This document shows, one piece after another, positions 11,583-20,572 of a stretch of 64,000 nt of DNA. This DNA is from Bursaphelenchus xylophilus (Eukaryota > Nematoda > Chromadorea > Rhabditida > Aphelenchoididae): assembly GCA_904066235.2 (NCBI GenBank), contig CAJFCV020000003.1, positions 1,612,001 through 1,676,000 of the forward strand, given 5' to 3'. The position numbers and the translations under genes were made by a program. Under the pieces are notes generated by a model. That model had not been told where the DNA came from, did no database searches, and saw only the letters and a list, made by a program, of their open reading frames with translations. Position 1 is the stretch's first letter. The number at the start of each line of letters is the position of its first letter.

Positions 11583-12272
11583 ATGGAACTTTCAAGTTCA
11601 AAAGGCAATGAAAAAAAGAAAGTTGAGGGTCTACATGGTAACAGTGCAATCTGGGCCAGTCTCATCGCAATTTGCGGCATTGTTCTGATCGTTGTTGTTG
11701 GAGCAGGACTCTATTTACGGAAACGAGAACAGAAAAAGGCAAGTCAGTTTGGCGGGCGAGGGAAACACTTGACCCAATAGAAGAAGAGTTGACTCAGAAC
11801 CTGCAGATTGAGCCACCGAGGGAGACACTTGACTCTTTAGGTATAAATTTTTGCCAGCTGGAGGGTCAGTTGACTCAAAAAATTAGACTTGACCTATGAG
11901 GAAAACACTTGAACCCAAGTTTGGAAATTTGACCCATAAGATAAAAACTTGGTTCTGAAGGAAAAAATAATCTTATTTACGGGAGACTAGACCAAAAATG
12001 ACCAACTTGTTATGAACGAGACACGAAAACGGTGCACTAGCGATAAAGAGAAACAATTGACACATACCTAAAAAAATAAATCTACTTCGTTTCAGAAACG
12101 TGCTAACAAAGAAGCAGCCACGGTCAGTGAGATGTCTTCGGTATCCAATGTCTCTTACGAATCGGTATTCTCAATTGAAAGTGAATCGAAGTCCAGCAAC
12201 CCACTGAATCCGGAAAATACAGAGCAAAAGTTTTCAAACATAGAAAGTTTAAATAAGGAATCTGCGAGATGA
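11583..12272 (+). CDS. Small single-pass membrane protein, unknown function
   Basis: Two exons, 11583-11738 and 12096-12272, give 110 aa. The intron appears to be GC-AG (AAAAAG|GCAAGT ... TTTCAG). Residues 1-22 are charged (MELSSSKGNEKKK). A membrane segment follows at about 24-45 (IWASLIAICGIVLIVVVGAGLY), then a basic stop-transfer stretch RKREQKKKRANKE. The tail is rich in Ser, Glu and Asn (SSVSNVSYESVFSIESESKSSN) and looks cytoplasmic and phosphorylatable. There is no signal peptide, so either it is a type III membrane protein or exons further upstream were missed. I do not recognise a family. Confidence 0.6.
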
Positions 12273-12397
12273 AGTCTGAAACGACCATCATTAATATTGT
12301 TTCTTTTCCCAATAAAATTACACAAGTATTTGTGAAAGGGACATTTTATACGATGAATTATGCTTAAAACAGTTGTTGACATATTTCAGCATATAAA

Positions 12398-13512
12398 ATG
12401 TCTCACGAAGGACGGAAAGGTCCGCTGTGCGGAAATGTCCGCTGCGCGGAAAGGTCCGCTGTGCGGAAAGGTCCGCTAAAAAAAAGAGGAGGGCGGGGAG
12501 GGGGAGGTTTTCGAAGGCGCAGATTTCGAATATCGTATCCATTTTTTTCTGAATTTTACAATTTTGCTTATGCAGTAGTGTTAACTAGTAATTTAAAAAA
12601 AATTTTTTGAGTAATGGATTTAGACGTAAGTTATATTGTACTTGGTGTTTTGATTTTTAGGTGTGACTAGTCTCGAAAAAAATTTTTTTTGAAATGTTTT
12701 CGCTTCGAGACTTGAAAAAAAGGATTTTTTGTGAAATTTGAATAAATTTGAAATGTTTTCGCTTCGGGACTGGGAAAAAAAAGAATTGTTTGGAAAATTC
12801 AACAAAATTTTGAAATCTTTTCGCATCGGGAGTAGAAAAAAGGGTGTCTGACTGAATATTAACTGTGGTGCCGCCAGCACTAAAATTTTGTCTAAAACCA
12901 ATGGTACCACCTGGTACTCTATAGTACCACGTGTTTTTGGGCTCTACTAAGCACCAAACCAACGCCATTACCGCCTTGCGGCCAAATTTGCACCTCGTAC
13001 TAAATAGTACTACCTGGTACTATTTAGTACCAAGTGTTAAAAATGTGTTTTTTAAGCAGTACTAGGCACCAAAACAACACCATTAACGTCTAAAAGTGTT
13101 ATAAGTCGAAAAAAATTCAAAAAGGATCCCTAAAGGTAGTAAAGTAACAGAAACCCAGTTTTCATATTCAGTCAGTTCATACTCAGTCAGCTCGAAAAAA
13201 TTTCAAATTTTATTCAATTTTCACAAAAAATCCTTTTGTTTCATGTCCCGAAGCGAAAACATTTCAAATTTTATTCAATTTTCACAAAAAATCCTTTTTT
13301 CCAAGTCCCGAAGCGAAAACATTTCAAATTTTACTCAAATTTCACAAAAAATCCTTTTGTTTCATGTCCCGAAGCGAAAACATTTCAATTTTTTACAATT
13401 TTCACAAAAAATCCTTTTTTTCCCACCCTCTTCTTTTCCTTTTTTTAGCGGACCTTTCCGCAGCGGACGTTTCCGTACAGCGGACCTTTCCGCGCAGCGG
13501 ACCTTTCCGTAC
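12398..13512. repeat. Large ~1.1-kb foldback with GTCCGCTGTGCGGAAA ends
   Basis: The left end has four tandem copies of TCCGCTGTGCGGAAAGG (12,418-12,478). The right end has the inverted set (13,446-13,510). Inside, AAATGTTTTCGCTTCGGGACT.GAAAAAAAGGATTTTTTGTGAAA units repeat two to three times on the left (12,690-12,840) and inverted four times on the right (13,200-13,420). The centre holds several GGTACTA...TAGTACC motifs with ACCACGTG. No gene is present. A single TTTTATACGATGAA hairpin lies at 12,340-12,400, just before it. Confidence 0.85.
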
Positions 13513-13559
13513 TCAATCAAAATGTCTCCGTTGGTCCTTTTTGGGTAATTTAGCAAATG

Positions 13560-14880
13560 GCCGCATCTACGGTATCATTCTGAAGCTGTCTTGTCACATA
13601 TTTCTTTAGTTTTGGGTGGCGTGGACATGTTATACGATGAAAATTTTCCAGAATTTCTTCGTACATATTTCACCGTATGAACTGTCGCCATTCTTTTCTG
13701 GTGATAAAAAGCTTTAACAGGGCATTTTCTATCCGTTCCCTGGCTTTTCCGCAATTCTGTGTTTGGGAAACCTTGTTTTAGTCAAAAAATCTCATTTTTT
13801 GGTGAGTATGCAAATTTTGAAAATCTATGCAAAATTTAAAAATAATTTTGTTCTCTGTCCGCTAAACATGCTGCAGCGGACGTAAAATCGCTTTTCTGGG
13901 TACAACATCTATCCCAATCCGTAGCCTGCACCCTAAAAAGGCTGTTCAAACACCAATACGTTCTTTAAATCAACTGCTTCCCTTTGTACCACAAGTTTTA
14001 TTTGAAATTCATGTTTTGCTTGACATGAAATTTCATCGCTTTTCTATTCTCTGCAATTTCCATTTTCTCACTTTTCAAATTTTTTCCGACCCCAAAAAGG
14101 TTCGATCGTATAAAATGTCGCCCGATTTATTTTTTGTTGTGATCGGAAAAAGAAGGGAGAAACCCGGTTCCCGCGGGCGGGTTTGGAGATTTCCACGCGT
14201 CGGAAAGTGTTATTTCTAGGGGGAAATTACACGTTTCCACGTGGATTCCATGGCAAACCAGTTTCGGGCCGCGAAACGTCTCTTTTTCGGCTTGTTTCTG
14301 AGATTTGCGATGTTGTTTTAGGGTTTTAGATAGATTCTAAGCTGCAAATTGATGTAAGCGGTGGGAAAAGGGCAAAGAAAGAGTTTTTACCTCTCAAAAT
14401 ATTAATTTACATCGAGTTTTATCGAAAATTCAACGATTTTCGAGATTTTTGAAGATTTTTGATGTTATTTTCGGTGGTTTTGACTGATTTTTAGATGTAG
14501 CATGAGATAGGCTGTTTGAAAAAGGTAGAGGAAGATGTTTTACAGCTAAAAAAACTGTTTTGCATCGATTTTTCGCCAAGTTTTCCGAATTTTTAGATTT
14601 TTTTAGGTATTTTCAAAATTTTTTCAAAATTTTTGATGGTTTAGCTAAAAATTTGGCTCTCCTTTGATGATCAATTGCAAATACAATCTTTTTGAAGGAC
14701 AATCAGCCCTTTTTTGACTTGAAAATAGGCTTTCATATCCATTTTTATTTGACTTCTACCAAATTTTGACCATTTTTTGGGATTTTTGGATAATTTTGGC
14801 ATTTATTCCCGTATTTTACATACATTTTTGTCGCAGAATGATGTAAAATTACATTTTATGTCAGTTGGTCGCTATTTTAT
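13560..14880. other. Intergenic, no gene seen
   Basis: One TTATACGATGAAAATTTTCC hairpin lies at about 13,626-13,686. The rest is T-rich sequence with many 'GATTTTTCGA' words and no convincing exon. The open frame at 14,016-14,219 has no splice support and no recognisable protein. Confidence 0.5.
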
Positions 14881-14884
14881 TTGT

Positions 14885-15528
14885 TTTAGCATTCGAAAAT
14901 TGAGGTTTTCATCGATTTTTCTCCTTTTTTGTGATTTTTCGATGTTTTGACGAGTTTTTTCTGATTTTTCCTTTTCAAAATGCGTTTTAATATAAGCTAG
15001 AGTTGTCTACTTTCTTTTTTCATTGTAAAATACGGGCTTGACAAGCTTTGATAACATTTTTTAAGACGATATTATCTTATAAGTGGGGGACGGGATCTAG
15101 CGGCAAAACACGTACCATTTTGCATTCGGGAAGTATCAAAAATATGGCAAAATGCTTCCATCTTCAAGTGAAAAAAAACTCCGATTTCAAAAGCGCGCCT
15201 GTTCTTTTTGTGAGTGAAAAAGGCGAGCCCTTCAAAACGAAGTTTTTTCACTTGGAGAATGAAGCATTTTGCCACATTTTTGATGCTTCCTGGATGCAAA
15301 ATGGTACGTTTTTTGCCACTGGATCAGGTCCCCCACTGTGTAAGACTATATTGTCTTAAAAAATATTATGAAAGGTTTTAGAGCCCGGATTTTACAATGA
15401 AAATAGAAAGTAGGAATCTCTAGCTTATACTAAAGCGCATTTTGAAAAAGAAAAATCAGAAAAAATGATCAAGAAATTGAAAAATCGTCAAAAAGGAGAA
15501 ATCGATGAAAATTATCTTAAAAATTCCA
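14885..15528. repeat. Palindrome (~190-bp arms) with a MITE at its centre
   Basis: The left arm 14,885-15,080 (GAAAATTG..TTTTCATCGATTTTTCTCC ... AAGCTAGAGTTGTCTACTTTC ... TTTTTTAAGACGATATTATC) is repeated inverted at about 15,342-15,525. MITE-1 sits exactly between the arms. The right arm runs up to the splice acceptor just ahead of the GalNAc-transferase start codon, so part of the presumed 5' flank of that gene is palindrome arm. Confidence 0.85.
15085..15339. mobile_element. MITE-1 copy at centre of a longer palindrome
   Basis: It runs from AGTGGGGGACGGGATC to GGTCCCCCACTGTG. It keeps all inner blocks of the family, with a GAGTGAAAAAGGCGAGCCC centre. Confidence 0.9.
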
Positions 15529-15534
15529 GGTTGA
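15521..15534 (+). promoter_or_regulatory. Splice acceptor just upstream of the start codon (probable trans-splice site)
   Basis: AAATTCCAG ends at 15529, five bases before the ATG at 15535. No upstream exon in frame is visible, so a spliced leader is the simplest explanation. This also supports the choice of start codon. Confidence 0.5.
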
Positions 15535-18500
15535 ATGCCTCGAATTCCCATCAAATGGCTTCGAGTTGTCACTGCCATCACACTAGTCTTCTTCATCTAC
15601 ATATTGGCCAATTTGTTTAACATTGGCCCACTAGAATCCAGTTTTTCCGCTCAAAACTCAAATAGAGATCTCGAAAATCGAGCCGCCGACTTTCAAAATG
15701 AACAAAAGACGGTGAGGAATGAGGGGAAATTCTCGATCATCGACTATGCCGGTGAGGGCACGCATTTCTCGCCCGAGGAATACGAAAAAATGGAGGCCAG
15801 AATGAAGGGGCCCGGAGAGCAGGGCGCAGCCGTACAATTGACCGGACCGCTGAAAGAGGCGGGCGAAAAGTCGAAAAAGGAGTGGTTTATGAATCTTGTG
15901 GCAAGGTAGGAGTTTTTGGATAGGCTTAATTTTTGGTTTTGCTGGTTAGTGACATTTATATACGATAAAAAGTATCAAGAACTTTTTATCGTATAAAATG
16001 TCGCCTGCGGAGCATATAATTCTTATTGTTGTAAAATACGTTTACTTCAGACAAGCTCTACAGGGATATATTTGTGAAATTTGTATGAAGGGACATTTTA
16101 TACGACAAAATGTTTTTCGAAACTTTTTGTCGTATAAAATGTCACCTAGCGACGATTTTTAACATGTTTTGTAAAATACGATCTCTGGAATGGTGTCTCC
16201 AAATTCTATCAAAAATTTATGCTCAGGAACGTCTTCTTATACCATAAAATATTTCTTGGAATCTTTTGTCGTATAAAATGTCCGCTATCGAAAATTTTTC
16301 AATTATCCTTGTAAAATACGTGTTGTGAACCTGCCGGACTATATTATTTTTTTATTCTTGGGTTTAAATAAATAACGCTTGTGGGGACATTTTATACGAT
16401 AAAACATGTTTTGTTCGTATAACCTGTCTCAAACGCGGAGACTGAGGAAGAGGTCTGTAAAACAAGGTCTGTCTTATGTTTCTTTCGTTTTCAGTGACAA
16501 AATCTCACTCGACCGGTCACTTCGAGATCAACGCCACCAAGACTGTCGAATACTACAATATGACGCTCGTTTGCCAGCAGCCTCCGTAATTATTGTGTTC
16601 ACTGACGAAGCATGGACTCCACTTTTGAGGACAGTGCATTCAGTTTTCAATAGAACACCGAGAAATTTGCTTCATCAAGTCGTAATTGTCGATGATTTCA
16701 GTCAAAGAGGTAAGTGGAATGTAATATCATTATTGCTTTTTATTGATGCTGTTAGGGTCGAAAAGAAAGTTATTTTTTGTTTTGACTACTATTAGGCCCT
16801 CAGGGCTTCATTTCCCACAAAATTTGCCTATGTACTCAGATAGCATAGTGGTAGAGAGTTTGGATGCCACTCAAGAAGTCGCGGGTTCGAATCCCACTTG
16901 AAACATTCAATAAATTTTTGGTTATATTGTTTTCAGAGGATCTTCATGAGAAATTAGAGGAGTATCTCGCCAGATTTGGGTCAAAGTTGAGGTTGGTGCG
17001 GTCGAAAGAAAGACTTGGCCTAATACGAGCCAGAGCAACGGGCGCGAAATACGCCACTGGAGAGGTGATTATCTTCTTGGATGCTCACTGTGAGGCTTCA
17101 AAGGGATGGTAAGTTGATTTTTGACACTGCCTAGGGCGTTCTATAAAGTTTCCGCATGGTGCAGAAAGTGGATAATTTGTAGGCTTTTTTAGCTTACAAT
17201 TTATCCAACTTTTGCACTGTGCGGAAATTAGTTGGAAATGGGTGGGAATAAAGAAAAATGCGGATAGACTTGTATACCATGTAATTTTGAATAGTTTTGA
17301 TGTATTAGTAGTAATTTTTTATCCAGTCGATGTCATGGATAATATAAAGTTTTGGTCTAAAAAGTTGTCTTTCAGGATTGAACCGCTCCTGCAACGCCTC
17401 AAAGACGCTCCGTATGCATTTATCTGCCCAGTAATCGACTCAATCAGCGATCAGGACATGGAATATCAAGGTGGAAGTGCCGGCGGCATCGGCTCATTTT
17501 GGTGGTCCCTCCACTACAAAATGGACAATATTCCCGAAGCGGAGAGGAAACGAAGAAAGAACCCTCACGTGGATCTCTTATTGACTCCAACAATGGCTGG
17601 TGGTCTGTTTGCTGTGAGAAGGGACACCTTCTTCGAGTTTGGCGCCTACGATGAAGAAATGGATATATGGGGAGGAGAAAATCTGGAAATTTCATTTAGG
17701 GTGAGTCAGTAGATCTGTAGGCACAATTAGAATTTTTTGAAACGCTCAATTTGTGGATTTCTGCCATTTTATACGATGAAACATGTTTTGTCGTATAAAA
17801 TGTCACTGTATTATCTAGAATAGTAAATGCTTTCAAGAACGCTGACATTTATTTTCAAGTGGTTTGAAATTTTATTTGGTTGTTTACTTACTATTTTCGC
17901 CATTTTATACGATGAAACGTATCTGGAGAGAGTTTTAAATTTTTTAAAGTTTTCATATAAAATGGCTCCGAATTGTAGTGTGTAAGACGTAAAAGAAATT
18001 AAAATGTAATCAGTGCATTTTGCAATTGGCTGTTTAAGCGAGTGACATTTTATACGATGAAAGATCGTTTTCGACTTCCTTGGGTTTTCTGTCGTATAAA
18101 ATGTCGCCAGTTGTAAGTAGTATACTAGAAAAAAAGAAACAGGATATGCAGAGCCTACTGATGGGGATTATTGTTTTATGGACACTTTATACGATGAATT
18201 ATCACGCTTTTGGTATTAGACATGTTTTTTCGTATAAAACGTCCCCTATTGTAAAATATTGAATTTTTGATGGGGGAAAATGATGTATGGGCCATAGTTT
18301 AGGCGTGGATGTGCGGAGGCTCGGTGGAAATCATCCCTTGTTCCCATGTCGGGCATATTTATCGAAACGGACATCCATATAATATGACTGGTCGCGGAGG
18401 CAATAAAGACGTTCATGGGACAAATTCCAAACGTCTGGCAGAAGTCTGGATGGATGATTACAAAAAATTCTACTACCTTCATCGTAGCGAACTAAAAGTG

Positions 18501-19743
18501 AGAGAATTTTGAAAAAAAAAATTTTTTTGGTTTTTTCGATTTTTTTCGCAAGAAAATCGGTTTCTACGTTCAGAACAAAGACGTGGGCGACCTAACACCC
18601 AGACATGCCCTGCGACGAAGTTTGAACTGCAAATCCTTCAAGTGGTACCTGCATAATGTGGCGTATGAGAAGTTCATCCCGGATGAGAATGTAAAAGCCT
18701 ACGGAAGAGTGAAAAACCCACACAGTGGACTTTGTTTCGACACTCTGCAACGAAACGAATTCAAACATTCGATTGTAATGGGCGTTTATCATTGCCAATA
18801 CCCAAGCAGCTCGGCACAGGTGGGAAAATTGGGGGTTTTTATGGGAAAATTGGGGGTTTTTATGGGAAAATTGGGTTTTTTGGGGGAAAAGTGGGATTTT
18901 TTGGATTAGGTATGATATTTGGAACTGGAAACGGGATTTTTTGAGCGAGGATATTATTTTTTCAGCGAAAAAAAATTTCGAATTTTTTTAATTATTTTTT
19001 TTGGTAAATTTTCAGTTCGATATGGCAATTTTTTTGTTGATTTGAAGGCGAAAAAGGGTTTCATGCTTATTTTTAATAAGAAAATTCCGTATTTTACAAG
19101 TTTCCGCACAGTGCAAAAAGTGGATAATTTGTAGGCTTTTTTAGCCTAGAAATTATCCACTCTCTGCACTGTGCGGAAATTCAATGGTAATGAAGGGAAT
19201 TCAAGAAAAATGGGTTTAGAAATGTGAATAAAGTAGGTCTGCGAAGTTTTGAGAGTAATATTAGTCGTTGTAATATTAGCAATTAGAGATTAAAAAAAAA
19301 TTTTCATTTCCAAATTTTTCCGGAAAATCTTTCAAAAAAATTAAAAAGTGGGTTGTTTTTACTCCAAATAGTCGTATTATTCACTACATAAATTTTTTAG
19401 ATGTTCTCCCTGACCAATGATGGGATTTTGCGCAGGGAAACGGTGTGCTCCGGCGCAAAAACCGAAGATGGAAAAGAGAAATTGGACCTACAAGAATGTG
19501 GAATCCACGGGAATGGAAAGGTCTTTGAATACAGAGTAAGTTTTTTTATCTAAAACAGCGTATTTTACTCTTTTTTTTTCTAATATTTTTTTTTTCAATT
19601 TCCAGAATGGTCATCTGAAATTGACCACGATAAACAAGTGTTTGACGGTGGAGAACCTCAAAGCTGGTGATGATCTGCACTTTGATGAGTGCAAAGAGGA
19701 TTCAAAGGATCAACTTTGGGAGTTCGAAGCACCGGACTTGTGA
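15535..19743 (+). CDS. Polypeptide N-acetylgalactosaminyltransferase (GT27, mucin-type O-glycosylation)
   Basis: Eight exons: 15535-15905, 16495-16709, 16937-17108, 17376-17700, 18303-18497, 18553-18819, 19401-19535, 19606-19743. They give 605 aa with all phases consistent. The enzyme transfers GalNAc from UDP-GalNAc to Ser/Thr of secretory proteins in the Golgi. Residues ~8-30 are a type II membrane anchor ([21 protein letters not shown]). A stem follows to ~120. The catalytic domain shows [15 protein letters not shown], then [22 protein letters not shown] with the metal-binding D-x-H, then [38 protein letters not shown], then [18 protein letters not shown]. The C-terminal third is a ricin-type lectin domain (CFDTLQ..., LDLQECG..., KCLTVEN..., QLWEF). 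Length and order are normal for the family. Which worm gly paralogue this is cannot be decided by eye. DDFS replaces the usual DDxS/DDGS wording without loss of acidic residues. Confidence 0.95.
15951..16430. repeat. Array of four hairpin units filling GalNAc-transferase intron 1
   Basis: Units start near 15,951, 16,091, 16,236 and 16,384, a period of 140-148 bp. The stems differ but stay paired: GATAAAAAGT with ACTTTTTATC in unit 1, and GACAAAA with TTTTGTC in unit 2. Spacers share 'TGTAAAATACG'. The intron is 589 bp, and the array leaves only about 45-65 bp at each splice site. Confidence 0.85.
16834..16904 (+). pseudogene. tRNA-Gly(GCC)-like pseudogene or tRNA-derived repeat in intron 2
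   Basis: The sequence has an A box TAGCATAGTGGTAGAG and a B box GGGTTCGAATCCC. An anticodon arm TTTGG-ATGCCAC-TCAAG has T33, GCC and A37 in the right places. The acceptor stem does not pair (5' ACTCAGA against 3' TTGAAAC) and one T-stem pair is lost, so a working tRNA is unlikely. It lies on the same strand as the host gene. Confidence 0.55.
17143..17228. repeat. Small 85-bp hairpin element with TTTCCGCA.(A/G)GTGCA ends (copy 1)
   Basis: The arms TTTCCGCATGGTGCAGAAAG.GGATAATTTGTAGGC and the complement ending TGCACTGTGCGGAAA surround TTTTTTAGC. A second copy at 19,099-19,182 in intron 6 of the same gene is almost identical. The ends contain the GCACNGTGC motif that is scattered across the window. 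Confidence 0.8.
17764..18245. repeat. Array of four hairpin units filling GalNAc-transferase intron 4
   Basis: Hairpins lie near 17,764, 17,902, 18,046 and 18,180, a period of about 138 bp, within a 602-bp intron. Stems are TTTTATACGATGAAAC with GT(T)CGTATAAAATG; loop lengths vary from a few to ~35 nt. Confidence 0.85.
18818..18900 (+). repeat. Short tandem repeat, three to four ~24-nt units
   Basis: GGGAAAATTGGGGGTTTTTAT repeats in tandem directly after the exon end at 18819, inside intron 6. Confidence 0.85.
19099..19182. repeat. Small hairpin element with TTTCCGCACAGTGCA ends (copy 2)
   Basis: Same arms as the element at 17,143: TTTCCGCACAGTGCAAAAAG..GATAATTTGTAGGC and its complement. 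Intronic. Confidence 0.85.
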
Positions 19744-20572
19744 TTTTTTATTGTTTTAGGTTGGAAATTGTATTTTTTTGTTGAAAATTTTATATTTTTA
19801 ATTTTTTAGGGGTGTAATCAGCTTATAGGAGGGTTGTAAGGGCACTATTTTTCCTCTTATTCAGTTTCTCGAAATTTCAAGACATTTCCTCGGGCGCAGC
19901 CTGCGGAATTAAAATTTTCTCAGGGCGCAGCTCGCCAATTTAAAAATCGCCCTAAATTTCAAAGAAAACAGCAGAACTTCACACCGTAAGCCTCTGGGAG
20001 TCGATTACACTCTGTTCTATCCTCTGATGTATTTTCAATTTTTTGATTACTGTGATATTCCGTATTTTGTCCATTTCGGGTACTGTAACATATAATATTG
20101 TGATAAAAGATAATTTATTCCAAAAAGAGTTCGTTAAAATACTTTTTTACAACATGAATGGTTTCAAAAAGCCAATACTTTTCTTACAACGGCAGGATTT
20201 TGGGTAATCCGACATGAGATTACGGTATATGCGTGTACGGTAGGTTGAGACCGTGTTTTAGGTGGTGAATTTAATCTTATAAAGTGACTAGAGACTTGTT
20301 TCGAGATCATGAATCGAAAAATTAGTGAAATTTGCAGAGATTACAAAGAGCGGAAGACTTGACCCATTTTGTGTCAAGTCTTTCTCTGTGAGATAAATCG
20401 TGGGTTTTGAGATAAAACAGTGATCGGCAGTGGACGACTCGACAATAATACGTGTCTTCGAAATCTTACAATACAAAAAATCGGGATTTAAATTGATTTA
20501 CATCCAAAAGTAATGTTATACTTGACAGAAATGATAAATACAGTGGTTAATTAGGGACTGGGCGCTGTAGGT
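19744..20572. other. Convergent intergenic region, two 3' ends
   Basis: The GalNAc-transferase and the deaminase gene end towards each other here. It holds AT-rich presumed 3' UTR sequence and no supported exon. Confidence 0.5.

Noticed and set aside
16834..16904. Functional tRNA-Gly gene
   Set aside because: The anticodon arm and promoter boxes are good but the acceptor stem does not pair, so it is listed as a pseudogene.
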